This document shows, piece by piece, positions 44,992 to 52,814 of a stretch of 64,000 bases of DNA. The notes beneath the pieces are model-generated. The model was not told where the DNA came from. It did no database searches and saw only the letters and a program-made list of their open reading frames with translations. The stretch is from contig CAYJGK010000002.1 of the NCBI GenBank assembly GCA_964370065.1, forward strand, positions 46,796-110,795, given 5' to 3'. A program made the position numbers and the translations under genes. Origin of the DNA: CAMQRS01 sp964370065. Lineage in GTDB: Bacteria > Bacillota_I > Bacilli_A > Erysipelotrichales > Erysipelotrichaceae. Every line of letters starts with the position of its first letter. Positions within the stretch are counted from its first letter, which is position 1.

Positions 44992-45482
44992 TGAATTACC
45001 ATAATATCACGAAAGATGATATGTTAAATGGGGAAGGAATTCGTTGTGTATTATGGTTAGCTGGCTGTACGCATGCATGCCATAACTGTCATAATCCATC
45101 TACTTGGGATATTCATGGTGGGATTCCTTTTGATCAAATTGCATATCAAGAAGTTTGTCATGAATTAGAAAAAAATTATGTAAGCGGGATTACACTAAGT
45201 GGAGGAGATCCATTACATCCCATGAATATGAGTGAAATTGGACAATTAATGGAAAACATACATGTTCAATTTCCAGATAAAACAATTTGGTTATATACTG
45301 GGTTTCTATTTGAAGATATTGTTAATTTACCTTTTATGCCTTTTATTGATGTGTTAGTCGATGGTAAGTACGAAGAATCACTTCGCAATATCCATTTGAA
45401 ATGGAAAGGGAGTAGTAATCAAAGAGTCATTGATGTGAAAAAATCGATTTCCCAAAATGAAGTTGTTTTGTGGAGTGAATAG
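44991..45482 (+). CDS. nrdG: Anaerobic ribonucleotide reductase activating enzyme
   Basis: Radical SAM activase that installs the glycyl radical on NrdD. The 163-residue protein has the typical short length. The 4Fe-4S SAM motif is CTHACHNCHNP (CxxxCxxC), followed by LSGGDPLHP. The start overlaps the nrdD stop by one base (TAATG), so the pair is translationally coupled. Confidence 0.95.
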   Translation: MNYHNITKDDMLNGEGIRCVLWLAGCTHACHNCHNPSTWDIHGGIPFDQIAYQEVCHELEKNYVSGITLSGGDPLHPMNMSEIGQLMENIHVQFPDKTIWLYTGFLFEDIVNLPFMPFIDVLVDGKYEESLRNIHLKWKGSSNQRVIDVKKSISQNEVVLWSE

Positions 45483-45487
45483 AAGTG

Positions 45488-45518
45488 AAACGATTGCTAT
45501 ACGCAATCGTTTTTTTCA
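45488..45518 (+). terminator. Terminator after nrdDG
   Basis: AAACGATTGC/GCAATCGTTT stem (45488-45497 and 45503-45512) with a 5-nt loop, followed by T. Confidence 0.88.
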
Positions 45519-45527
45519 TAAAATAGG

Positions 45528-45536
45528 TGTTATAAT
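45528..45536 (+). promoter_or_regulatory. Extended -10 promoter of the dut operon
   Basis: TGTTATAAT with the core at 45531-45536, directly after the nrdG terminator and 42 bp before the dut start. Confidence 0.5.
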
Positions 45537-45577
45537 TCACAATGATTATGTTACAATAAATGAGGAAGAGGTGTACT

Positions 45578-46087
45578 ATGAAAATTGCTAAATTTGAAAA
45601 AGTAAGTTTTAAACAATTTTACGAAGGATATAATAATTGTTTCACTCCCATTAGTGAAACAGCGTGTAAAGATATTTATGATGCCATTACATTACCGAAA
45701 AGAGCGACAAAAGGGAGTGCAGGCTATGATTTTTTCGCTCCTGTAGCGATTACGATACAACCATTGTCAAGTGTAAAAATACCAACAGGAATTCGTTGTC
45801 AAATGGAAAATAACTGGGTATTGCAGTTATTTCCAAGAAGTAGTTTAGGTTTTAAATACCGATTACAATTAAATAATACAGTGGGTATTATCGATGCAGA
45901 TTATTATTACTCGGATAATGAAGGACATATTTTTGCGAAAATTACAAATGATACGAATGAAGCAAAAGTTGTTACTCTACAAGCACAAGATGGGTTTATG
46001 CAAGGGATATTTTTAGCGTACGGCATTACAATTGATGATGATGTACAAGAAGTGCGTAATGGTGGATTTGGAAGTACCAATCAATAG
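45578..46087 (+). CDS. dut: Deoxyuridine 5'-triphosphate nucleotidohydrolase (dUTPase)
   Basis: Hydrolyses dUTP to dUMP, keeping uracil out of DNA. The ATG at 45578 follows AAGAGG; an upstream in-frame ATG at 45560 has no clear site. The 169-residue protein has all five trimeric dUTPase motifs: SAGYDFFAP, PRSSLGFK, NNTVGIIDADYY, a shortened ITNDT, and the C-terminal NGGFGSTN. It has about 20 extra N-terminal residues compared with short dUTPases. It heads a three-gene unit. Confidence 0.93.
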   Translation: MKIAKFEKVSFKQFYEGYNNCFTPISETACKDIYDAITLPKRATKGSAGYDFFAPVAITIQPLSSVKIPTGIRCQMENNWVLQLFPRSSLGFKYRLQLNNTVGIIDADYYYSDNEGHIFAKITNDTNEAKVVTLQAQDGFMQGIFLAYGITIDDDVQEVRNGGFGSTNQ

Positions 46088-46096
46088 GAGATTAAA

Positions 46097-46597
46097 ATGA
46101 AAAAAATAGAGATGGAAACGCTGCAATTTAATCCTTTTGAAAAAATAGGAAAAGAATGGTTTTTAATTGGAGCACAAAATTCAAAAAAAGAGTTTAATGC
46201 GATGACAGCTAGTTGGGGTGGATTGGGAGTTTTATGGAACAAGAATGTAGCAACTATCTATATTCGCCCACAGCGACATACTAAGTTATTTGTAGATGAT
46301 GCAAAATATGTAACACTGCAATTTTTTGATGCTAAGTATAAGAAAGAATTAGGACTATATGGTACAAAGTCAGGGAAAGATATAAATAAAGAGAAAGCTT
46401 GTGGTTTCCATGTAGTGGAATGTGAGCAAAGTGCTTATATTGAAGAAGCAGATTTGGTTTTTGTATGTAAAAAAATATATGAAGATACGATTAAACCTGA
46501 ATGTATGGTATATGATGAAATGAATACGACGTATTATCCGGAAGTGGATCATCATACGATGTATATAGTAGAAATAGTGGGTGTATACCAAAAATAA
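46097..46597 (+). CDS. Flavin reductase-like domain protein
   Basis: A 166-residue FMN-binding split-barrel protein. The pattern FLIGAQNSKKEFNAMTASWGGLGVLWNKNV near residue 20 and IRPQRHTKLF are typical of the flavin reductase/flavoredoxin family, which transfers electrons between flavin and ferredoxin or oxygen. Substrate is unknown. It is 9 bp after dut and probably cotranscribed. Confidence 0.85.
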   Translation: MKKIEMETLQFNPFEKIGKEWFLIGAQNSKKEFNAMTASWGGLGVLWNKNVATIYIRPQRHTKLFVDDAKYVTLQFFDAKYKKELGLYGTKSGKDINKEKACGFHVVECEQSAYIEEADLVFVCKKIYEDTIKPECMVYDEMNTTYYPEVDHHTMYIVEIVGVYQK

Positions 46598-46618
46598 TTT
46601 TGAGAAGGGGTGAGTACA

Positions 46619-46888
46619 GTGAAGTTAATGATTATTAATGTGAAAGATGAAGATAAGGAAAAATTGATGATGCAGCTAAGTGAAAATAATTTTATAGCAA
46701 CTCATATTGCCTCGACTGGGGAATTTCTTCAGTTTGGAAAGTCAATTTTCTTATTAGGCGTTGAAGATGAACGAGTTGAAGAAGTGGATGCAATCATCAA
46801 AGATTGTACTCATAAAGGATGCGTAAAAGAAAAACACAAAAACAAAGCAGAATGGTATTTGTTAAATACTTCTATGAAACAAGGATAA
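46619..46888 (+). CDS. DarA/YaaQ-like cyclic-di-AMP receptor
   Basis: PII-like protein of 89 residues. Features match DarA (YaaQ) of B. subtilis, which binds cyclic-di-AMP: an N-terminal VKLMIINVKDED strand, NNFIATHIASTGEFLQFG (family GGFLR-type loop) and GVEDERVEEV. I choose the GTG at 46619 because GAAGGGG lies 8 bp upstream and the protein then begins where the family begins; the GTG at 46610 overlaps that site. It is the last gene of the dut unit. Confidence 0.82.
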   Translation: MKLMIINVKDEDKEKLMMQLSENNFIATHIASTGEFLQFGKSIFLLGVEDERVEEVDAIIKDCTHKGCVKEKHKNKAEWYLLNTSMKQG

Positions 46889-46915
46889 GAGCAACATAAG
46901 TTGTTCTTTTTTTTA
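46887..46915 (+). terminator. Terminator after the DarA-like gene
   Basis: AAGAGCAAC-ATAA-GTTGTTCTT (46887-46908) followed by T, overlapping the end of the gene. It separates the dut unit from the Tad-like locus. Confidence 0.88.
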
Positions 46916-46983
46916 GGAAAAAAATAAGAGCTAGCGAATAAATGAGTAAGCGATAATCAATCGTTAGAAAGCGAGGTAGATTT

Positions 46984-47145
46984 ATGAATTTGATTAATAA
47001 AGAGAATATCCCGTATTTAATAGCAGCGATTGCAGGAGTGATTTTACTTACTTTTGTTGTAGGATTTAGTGCTAGCAATAATGAGAAGGTACAAGAAACA
47101 AATAACAAAGTATGGGAACAAATTGAAACGCAAATACCAGGATAA
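46984..47145 (+). CDS. 53-aa membrane peptide, candidate pilin of the Tad-like locus
   Basis: Small ORF with a GAGGTAG site before the ATG. The product begins MNLINKENIPYLIAAIAGV, has one hydrophobic helix near residues 10-29, then a polar tail rich in Asn, Glu and Gln (SNNEKVQETNNKVWEQIET). Size and layout resemble Flp pilins: a short charged N-terminus, one helix and a short tail. The usual E-x5 processing motif with Gly at -1 is not clear. It is the first gene of the locus and lies 5 bp before the next ORF. Pilin identity is inferred from position and shape. Confidence 0.6.
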   Translation: MNLINKENIPYLIAAIAGVILLTFVVGFSASNNEKVQETNNKVWEQIETQIPG

Positions 47146-47150
47146 GCAGT

Positions 47151-47459
47151 ATGAAATTAATGAATGGTGTATTATTGCTTACTTTTTGTATTACTTTTTA
47201 TTTTGGTTTATACACTTCTTTATTATTGTTTACTAGTTTACCCATCTACTATGAAAGCCGACATATTCAAGTTGTAGAAACCATTAGAGAGAGTGATTTT
47301 GATGACGATCAAATACAAATGATACAAGATGAACACACTACAATTAAGCAACATAATGCTTTATTTTATGAAGTGAAAAGTGTACATACATTACATATTC
47401 CTTTGTTGGAATATACAATTGATAAAATTAATGTATCGTATGTATACCAAGGAGAATAA
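47151..47459 (+). CDS. Small membrane-anchored protein of the Tad-like locus
   Basis: A 102-residue protein with one N-terminal hydrophobic segment (residues 4-28) and an external domain that is acidic then basic. No family recognised. It starts 5 bp after the 53-aa gene and ends one base before the next start. Topology matches TadE/TadF-like pseudopilins, but the sequence alone does not prove this. Confidence 0.65.
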   Translation: MKLMNGVLLLTFCITFYFGLYTSLLLFTSLPIYYESRHIQVVETIRESDFDDDQIQMIQDEHTTIKQHNALFYEVKSVHTLHIPLLEYTIDKINVSYVYQGE

Positions 47460-47460
47460 T

Positions 47461-47847
47461 ATGAAACACACTATTTATGGTGGTTTATTATTTATCATTA
47501 CTTTATTTATAATATTGATAATAGGTATGGTAAATACAGTCACAATCAAAAAACAAGAATTGCATCGTATTGCAAGTCTCTCAGCCTCTAATTTAACTAC
47601 TTTATTAATGTATGAAGATACATTTAGTGAACAAGATGTAATGACATTATTAGAAAGAGATGTGAAAGGGATGTCTTCAAATGGTGAATGTAGAGCTCTC
47701 TTGTTAGTTTGTGATGAGCAACAAAAGATTATTCAAGTAAAATATGAATTAGAATGGAAGCAGTTTAATGGGAAAGTTAAGCAAGAATCGATTATACGTA
47801 CGTTGTTATTAGAAGAGGGGGGAGATCAAATTGAAACAAAAAATTGA
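47461..47847 (+). CDS. TadE-like membrane protein of the Tad-like locus
   Basis: A 128-residue protein with an N-terminal transmembrane helix (residues 5-25) and an external domain of about 100 residues. The ATG at 47461 is chosen because AAGGAG lies just upstream, inside the end of the preceding gene; a longer frame from 47380 is a shadow. Its topology matches TadE-type pseudopilins. It overlaps the ATPase gene by 17 bp. Confidence 0.7.
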   Translation: MKHTIYGGLLFIITLFIILIIGMVNTVTIKKQELHRIASLSASNLTTLLMYEDTFSEQDVMTLLERDVKGMSSNGECRALLLVCDEQQKIIQVKYELEWKQFNGKVKQESIIRTLLLEEGGDQIETKN

Positions 47848-48868
47848 TTTTGGAAAATTACAACCATATATAGATGATGTTGATATTAGTGATATTAAAT
47901 GCAATTCATCTACGGTTTGGATTAAACATATTAAGAAAGGAACCAAACGTTTGCCTTTTTATTTAGACGGTGAGCAAATTGAATTTATCGCTAGGCAAAT
48001 TGCGAACCAAGTAGATGCTGTGTTCAATGAGGTAGATCCTATGATTGAAGCAGATTATACAGATTTAAGAATTCAAATCTTACATAAGAGTGTAAGTCCA
48101 AGTGGCATGAATATGACGATTCGTAAAACGCCATATGCTATGCGTATAGATGCCGCTAAGGTAGAAAAGAATAAGTATTGTGGCAATATAGTTATGGATT
48201 TAATGAAGGCTTGCGTAAAGATTAAAATGGGTATTGTTAATTGTGGAGAAACAGGCTGTGGTAAAACAGAATTACTAAAACTACAAAACTCATTTATACC
48301 AGAATATTTAGGTATCATCACAATTGAAGATACCAGTGAATTACATTTAGCTACCTTATTTCCTAAGCGTAATATTATTGAATTAAAAACAAATGATGCA
48401 TTTTTTTCTTTTGATATTGCCAACAAAAGTGCAATGCGCATGGATCCAGATTGGGTTGAGTTAAGCGAAGCAAGAGGAAGTGAAATAGAAAAATTAATGT
48501 TTTGTCGTAGTGTGGGACACGGTATTTTAACGACAATTCATATGATGAATTCAACATCTTTAGTATCTAGAGTCATTAATATGTTTGATCCCTTACATAG
48601 GCCGAGTGATAGTGTATTAGAAAATATGATATATGAATACTTTGATTTAGTCATTCATATACGATGTGACTATGATAGTAAACAAACACATCGTTATATT
48701 GATGAAATTAGTGTCTATGAAAGAGTACGCCAAGAAAATCGTTTAACAACCATTTACGAAGCGAAACAAGGGTTACAAAATATAACCTATTATGAATTAC
48801 CTAAACAATTTGCAAGTCAACTACCTAGTGCATTTGTTGAAAGGTGGCAAACTCTATGTACAAAATAA
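47831..48868 (+). CDS. CpaF/TadA-family secretion ATPase
   Basis: Hexameric type II/IV secretion ATPase that would drive pilus assembly or protein export. The TTG start follows a strong GGGGGGAG site. The 345-residue protein has Walker A GETGCGKT at residues 139-146, the Asp box IEDTSELHL, a Walker B region reading MRMDPDWVELSEARGSE in place of the more usual LRxxPDRIIVGEVRG, and the His box HGILTTIHMMN. It lacks a long N-terminal extension. With the two TadB/TadC-like proteins downstream it identifies the locus. Confidence 0.88.
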   Translation: MKQKIDFGKLQPYIDDVDISDIKCNSSTVWIKHIKKGTKRLPFYLDGEQIEFIARQIANQVDAVFNEVDPMIEADYTDLRIQILHKSVSPSGMNMTIRKTPYAMRIDAAKVEKNKYCGNIVMDLMKACVKIKMGIVNCGETGCGKTELLKLQNSFIPEYLGIITIEDTSELHLATLFPKRNIIELKTNDAFFSFDIANKSAMRMDPDWVELSEARGSEIEKLMFCRSVGHGILTTIHMMNSTSLVSRVINMFDPLHRPSDSVLENMIYEYFDLVIHIRCDYDSKQTHRYIDEISVYERVRQENRLTTIYEAKQGLQNITYYELPKQFASQLPSAFVERWQTLCTK

Positions 48869-49593
48869 CATTGCAACAAGTGAAAGAGATGGCACATGTC
48901 TTTATTGGATACCTTTTATTTTTCTTAGTGTTTACATCTTTATATATGTTAAAACCGTTATATATGAGTGTTGTATGTATTGTATTGGTGCTTAGTTTTC
49001 CAATCCACATCTATTGCGAAAAAAAGTATAGAATAGAAAAGCAACGCTTTGAAGAACTGACTTTATATTTGCATTATATGATGATTCATTACAAGATATC
49101 AGGCAAAATAAAAAAATCACTACAAGATACATTAAGTGTATTTGCATCGCATACCCGTATATATCGATGTATGAATAACGCCATTAATGCAATTGATACA
49201 GGATATGATTTTGAGTATGCTTTTTCCTTGATAGAAGAATACTATTATAATTCTTATAGTACGCAAATTCATAGATATATGATTATGGGAGAGATGAGCG
49301 TAGGGGATGCTGTATTTCGTAGTTTATCACAGGTAAATGTGAAAGCTTGGCAACAAAATGTGGAACAACTACAAAAAGAGAAGTTGAAAATTAAACGTTA
49401 TAATTTCCGCTATGCTTGCATAGCTTTGGTGGTTGCCTATTTACCAATCCCTTTTCTACAAGATTTTTTAAGCGAAATCAAACACGATAGGATGTACCAA
49501 TTCATAACTTGTTTATTCTTTATCTTATTTGTTATTGTATTTGCTTGTATTCCTTTTATCTTAACGGGTAAATGGGTCAATGAAAAGGAGTGA
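48856..49593 (+). CDS. TadB-like inner membrane platform protein
   Basis: A 245-residue membrane protein of the T2SS-F/TadB type: two N-terminal hydrophobic segments (about 13-55), a cytoplasmic helical domain (60-185), and two C-terminal hydrophobic segments (about 188-240). The ATG at 48856 overlaps the ATPase gene by 13 bp and follows AAAGGTGG. It is shorter than most TadB proteins (about 300). Identity is from topology and position next to the ATPase. Confidence 0.75.
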   Translation: MYKITLQQVKEMAHVFIGYLLFFLVFTSLYMLKPLYMSVVCIVLVLSFPIHIYCEKKYRIEKQRFEELTLYLHYMMIHYKISGKIKKSLQDTLSVFASHTRIYRCMNNAINAIDTGYDFEYAFSLIEEYYYNSYSTQIHRYMIMGEMSVGDAVFRSLSQVNVKAWQQNVEQLQKEKLKIKRYNFRYACIALVVAYLPIPFLQDFLSEIKHDRMYQFITCLFFILFVIVFACIPFILTGKWVNEKE

Positions 49594-49597
49594 GAAT

Positions 49598-50290
49598 ATG
49601 AATGCTATTTTACTACAATTAGCAGAGCCAATTGTAAAACGATATGAAACTAATTTACAAGGTGGATTGCTAATGTTTATGAAGCAAAGAATTCAATTGA
49701 CTATGATTAGCATGCTCGTTGTTTTTGTGATTGGGTATATTTGGCAAGGGATTCATGCAATTTTTTTTAGTGTAGCAATCGGTTGTTTATGTTATCAATT
49801 GCCATTGTACACATTTGAAAAGTATATAAAAAAGCAACAACGTTTAATCAATGAAGCCTTTCTAATCTGGATTTTACAATTAGAAGCACTAGTATTAACA
49901 AGCAATATATCAAATGCTATTAAAAAAAGTGTTGCCTTCTGTCCTGCTATTTTAAAAGAAGAAATACAAGAATTAGCGAGTCAAGTAGAAGTCAATCCTA
50001 TGCATAAACCATATTATCAAAAATTTCTTCAACAATATGAAACAAGTGATATACGAGAAGTTATGCTATCTTTGTATCAATTTAATTTTGTGAAAAAAGA
50101 ACAGTTAGTATATGATTTTGAAAAGATACATAAAAGAATTGATGATTTAAAACTGGGGCAACAACAGTTAAATTATCGAATACAAGCTGATAACTGGGGT
50201 TTATTATTAATGAGTTGTCCCATTTTAGGAATGGTATGGAGTATGTTTTTCTGTGTACAATTAAATGAAATCATTTTCAATATGATTTAG
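49598..50290 (+). CDS. TadC-like inner membrane platform protein
   Basis: A 230-residue protein with two N-terminal hydrophobic segments (about 30-75), a helical cytoplasmic domain, and one C-terminal hydrophobic segment (204-222). The ATG at 49598 follows AGGAG. The segment EAFLIWILQLEALVLTSNISNAIKKS resembles the F-domain helices of TadC. It would pair with the TadB-like protein as the assembly platform. Confidence 0.72.
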   Translation: MNAILLQLAEPIVKRYETNLQGGLLMFMKQRIQLTMISMLVVFVIGYIWQGIHAIFFSVAIGCLCYQLPLYTFEKYIKKQQRLINEAFLIWILQLEALVLTSNISNAIKKSVAFCPAILKEEIQELASQVEVNPMHKPYYQKFLQQYETSDIREVMLSLYQFNFVKKEQLVYDFEKIHKRIDDLKLGQQQLNYRIQADNWGLLLMSCPILGMVWSMFFCVQLNEIIFNMI

Positions 50291-50301
50291 GAGGATCAAA
50301 T

Positions 50302-51324
50302 ATGAGAAAAATCCCGATTTGGTTATTAATTAGTGCGTATATATTAAGTGTTATGAATTTTGCATACGTGTATGGTAGGGAGCAAGAGGAGATTATTGGG
50401 CAATCTAATGTTGCTCATTACGATAACGGTAAATTTTATGAGTATATGACAAAAGAATTAGTGTATGAGCATATCGATGATCCGTATGTTGAATATATAA
50501 TACGTTATCGTATTCATCATGAAGGAGGGGGCTATACATATCAAAGTGGAGCAGTAGAACTATATGTAGACAATATCTATCAAACGACTTTTCAAGAGCA
50601 ATTATATGTTCGATTAAATAATGTAGATATGATATGTGGAGAAATGAAAGTGCGACTTACTAAAGGAGAAGAACACATTTTAGAATTGCGAGATGTTCAC
50701 ATTGATCACATCACTTCCATTAATGTAAAGGGAGAAGTATTCCATGGATTCAATCATTATGAGGTGCAGTTTTATGATGGTTTCGACAATTTATTAGAGA
50801 GTCAATATGTATTACATAATAAAGGAGCAATTGCACCCGGTGTACCGATTAAAGAAGGTTATGTGTTCATAGGGTGGAATTGTGCTTTTGATCGCATCGT
50901 AAAGCCAATCCAAGTACAAGCGATGTGGGAATTAGAAACAACAATTCAAATACAAGATCGTTATTTTATTAAAGGAGAGAAAGTGAATGTGCAGCAAATG
51001 ACTAGTCAAGTATTTAGTGTCAATGAAAAAAATGAGAGAGGAAAGGAGGGTTTACAGTATAGCGGGTTACAACAAGTAGATACCAATCGGGTAGGGACAT
51101 ATCCAATCAATGTGACGTATACACATGTTAACCAGCCTGTTAAGCAAGCTGTTTATACGATTCATGTCATTGACGTGATTGAAGATTACTTTGTACGTGA
51201 GATATCCGCTCAACAAGTCAATACTTTATCTGTTTATAGTAAATGGAATGAACAAAAAGAAGTGTTAAGTGCAATTATTAATAAACAAAACATATTAAAT
51301 TACAGTACACTACAAAAGGAGTAA
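50302..51324 (+). CDS. Secreted protein with InlB-type B-repeat in the Tad-like locus
   Basis: A 340-residue exported protein. A signal anchor spans residues 5-24. Residues 25-150 are beta-rich and unassigned. Residues about 153-210 form one InlB B-repeat (Listeria-Bacteroides repeat), with YEVQFYDG and EGYVFIGWNCAFD. Residues 212-291 resemble a bacterial Ig-like domain, with NRVGTYPINVTYT. No LPXTG or C-terminal anchor is seen. An AGGAGG site precedes the ATG. Its place between tadC-like and pilin-like genes suggests a surface adhesin or tip protein carried by the system. Confidence 0.78.
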   Translation: MRKIPIWLLISAYILSVMNFAYVYGREQEEIIGQSNVAHYDNGKFYEYMTKELVYEHIDDPYVEYIIRYRIHHEGGGYTYQSGAVELYVDNIYQTTFQEQLYVRLNNVDMICGEMKVRLTKGEEHILELRDVHIDHITSINVKGEVFHGFNHYEVQFYDGFDNLLESQYVLHNKGAIAPGVPIKEGYVFIGWNCAFDRIVKPIQVQAMWELETTIQIQDRYFIKGEKVNVQQMTSQVFSVNEKNERGKEGLQYSGLQQVDTNRVGTYPINVTYTHVNQPVKQAVYTIHVIDVIEDYFVREISAQQVNTLSVYSKWNEQKEVLSAIINKQNILNYSTLQKE

Positions 51325-51327
51325 TAT

Positions 51328-51426
51328 ATGGAATTAATCATAACTGAAATAATGGATTATGCATTTGTTAGTGTTAGTTTAGTGGCTTCACTTAAGTGTA
51401 TATATAGCCTCTTTATTGGGTTCTAA
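51328..51426 (+). CDS. 32-aa hydrophobic micro-ORF in the Tad-like locus
   Basis: Tiny ORF beginning MELIITEIMDYAFVSVSLV, with one hydrophobic segment and a C-terminal SLFIGF. AAGGAG lies 6 bp before the ATG, overlapping the preceding stop, and the TAA is joined to the next ATG by TAATATG. The ordered chain of start and stop codons argues for real translation. It could be a pilin-like or assembly peptide. Confidence 0.55.
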   Translation: MELIITEIMDYAFVSVSLVASLKCIYSLFIGF

Positions 51427-51427
51427 T

Positions 51428-51556
51428 ATGGAATTAACTAGTAAAGAAATCCTTGCGTATATAGTAGCAGCAATCTGTGCCACCTCAATGAGTGTGATTA
51501 TTTTAGCGTTTCCAATTTCCCTTTTTTTAGAAAGTATTATTGAAACATGGTGCTAA
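51428..51556 (+). CDS. 42-aa hydrophobic micro-ORF in the Tad-like locus
   Basis: Tiny ORF beginning MELTSKEILAYIVAAICAT, almost entirely hydrophobic after residue 9, ending ESIIETWC. It starts one base after the 32-aa ORF stop and ends one base before the next ATG (TAATATG at both joints). A short polar N-terminus followed by one helix is the shape of a mature Flp-type pilin without its tail. Function is inferred. Confidence 0.58.
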   Translation: MELTSKEILAYIVAAICATSMSVIILAFPISLFLESIIETWC

Positions 51557-51557
51557 T

Positions 51558-52019
51558 ATGGAGGTTGTCAATAAGCAAATTATTCCCTATTTAATGGGAC
51601 TACTCGTTGTATTTAGTTGTTGCCTAAGCGTACTTGAATTCATGCAATCCTATCAAGCGCAAATGAAATTACATCTTACTTCATCGAGTAAAGTAAAACT
51701 AAATCAAAATCAAATTAATACAATCATTGGCGTGCATGAAAAGCCATATATTCAACCTAATATCATACGAATGCGAAAAGGGGATTATTCTCAATTTGAT
51801 TATACAAGCATCATTCATGCATATACTTATAATCATATACCATTAACTAGAGATCAATTTACACTACTGAATACATTAAATAATCAAGCAATAAATGTAT
51901 TGCAGGTGAAAATAACAGATATAGAAGGGCATAGTGATATTGTTTCACTTATTGTGCTTTTGGAAGGACAGGATAGTGATGAAGTCATTTTAAATTATGC
52001 ACAAGGGGTACGACAATGA
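51558..52019 (+). CDS. TadE/TadF-like membrane protein of the Tad-like locus
   Basis: A 153-residue protein with one N-terminal helix (residues 8-28) and an external domain of about 120 residues. The ATG at 51558 is one base after the 42-aa ORF; an upstream TTG at 51540 is in frame but overlaps that ORF. No family recognised; the topology is that of a pseudopilin. The stop overlaps the next start by 4 bp (ATGA). Confidence 0.65.
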   Translation: MEVVNKQIIPYLMGLLVVFSCCLSVLEFMQSYQAQMKLHLTSSSKVKLNQNQINTIIGVHEKPYIQPNIIRMRKGDYSQFDYTSIIHAYTYNHIPLTRDQFTLLNTLNNQAINVLQVKITDIEGHSDIVSLIVLLEGQDSDEVILNYAQGVRQ

Positions 52020-52321
52020 AACATGTTTATACTTTATTATTAACTAGTTTTTGTATGTTATTAATGGTGTACGCTAGTATTACTCTGTATATAGCACATG
52101 AACAAATTATTAGTGCGAATGAACACTTTGCTAACTTTATCGAATTATATCAAGCGAGTTATTATCGAGAAGAAGTTCTACGCGAAATGAAGAGCAAACA
52201 ATATTCATTTCATGTAGAGCAGCAAGGTGATAAAAAAATAATAACAATGGATTACACAATTCATGCGCTATCTGTTCAAATGGATAAACAAATATATGGC
52301 GAATTACTGAGCAAACCATAA
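52016..52321 (+). CDS. Last membrane-anchored protein of the Tad-like locus
   Basis: A 101-residue protein with an N-terminal hydrophobic helix (residues 6-28) and a polar external domain. ATGA overlap with the previous gene shows coupling. Like its neighbours it has pseudopilin topology and no recognisable family. A terminator follows, ending the locus. Confidence 0.65.
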   Translation: MKHVYTLLLTSFCMLLMVYASITLYIAHEQIISANEHFANFIELYQASYYREEVLREMKSKQYSFHVEQQGDKKIITMDYTIHALSVQMDKQIYGELLSKP

Positions 52322-52327
52322 ATTATC

Positions 52328-52366
52328 AACCTAATCCAAACCAATAATTTGCGATTAGGTTTTTAT
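52328..52366 (+). terminator. Terminator of the Tad-like locus
   Basis: Stem AACCTAATC/GATTAGGTT (52328-52336 and 52353-52361) with a 16-nt loop, followed by T. Confidence 0.7.
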
Positions 52367-52442
52367 TTAGAAAGACAAATAGTAGATACAGTCAAAAGAA
52401 GAAGTTAAAGGAATAAAAAAATAAATTTTTACTTATTTTAAC

Positions 52443-52471
52443 TTGCCATATAGAAGGCTATGTGCTATTAT
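52443..52471 (+). promoter_or_regulatory. Promoter of the tRNA genes
   Basis: TTGCCA (52443-52448), 17-bp spacer ending in TGC, TATTAT (52466-52471). The start would fall about 10 bp before the tRNA-Ser gene. Confidence 0.65.
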
Positions 52472-52488
52472 ATTAAGGCAAGTTAAAT

Positions 52489-52579
52489 GGAGTAGTACTC
52501 AAGAGGCTGAAGAGGTGCCCCTGCTAAGGGTATAGGTCGGGTAACTGGCGCGAGAGTTCAAATCTCTCCTACTCCGCCA
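52489..52579 (+). tRNA. tRNA-Ser(GCU)
   Basis: A class II tRNA with a long variable arm. The 7-bp acceptor stem is GGAGTAG/CTACTCC, the anticodon loop CTGCTAA gives GCU (codons AGC and AGU), and the T arm reads GAGAG-TTCAAAT-CTCTC. Discriminator G and CCA are encoded. Confidence 0.93.
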
Positions 52580-52667
52580 TTTTTAAAAAATAACAAAAAA
52601 AACTTGCAATAAAGAATTGATTATGTTATTATGATATATGTCAGCGGCGCTGATAAAAAAACAGAAT

Positions 52668-52743
52668 GGTCCAGTGGTGTAGTGGTTAACATGCCTCCCT
52701 GTCACGGAGGAGATCGTGGGTTCGAGTCCCATCTGGACCGCCA
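52668..52743 (+). tRNA. tRNA-Asp(GUC)
   Basis: Acceptor stem GGTCCAG/CTGGACC, anticodon loop CTGTCAC giving GUC, T loop TTCGAGT, discriminator G and encoded CCA. It lies 88 bp after tRNA-Ser; the gap holds a short palindrome, TCAGCGGCGCTGA, and a TATGAT-like box. Confidence 0.95.
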
Positions 52744-52755
52744 TTAAATAAATAA

Positions 52756-52781
52756 AACCTTTGTTATAAAAGGTTTTTTTA
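52756..52781 (+). terminator. Terminator after the tRNA genes
   Basis: Stem AACCTTT/AAAGGTT (52756-52762 and 52769-52775) followed by T7. Confidence 0.82.
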
Positions 52782-52785
52782 CGTA

Positions 52786-52814
52786 TTGACATATTTTACA
52801 GATGGTTGTATCAT
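52786..52814 (+). promoter_or_regulatory. Promoter of the metal P-type ATPase gene
   Basis: Consensus TTGACA (52786-52791), 17-bp spacer, TATCAT (52809-52814). An inverted repeat overlaps the -10 and the likely start. Confidence 0.82.

Noticed and set aside
52583..52792. 69-codon minus-strand frame across tRNA-Asp
   Set aside because: It is antisense to a complete tRNA gene; such frames are common artefacts of tRNA sequence.
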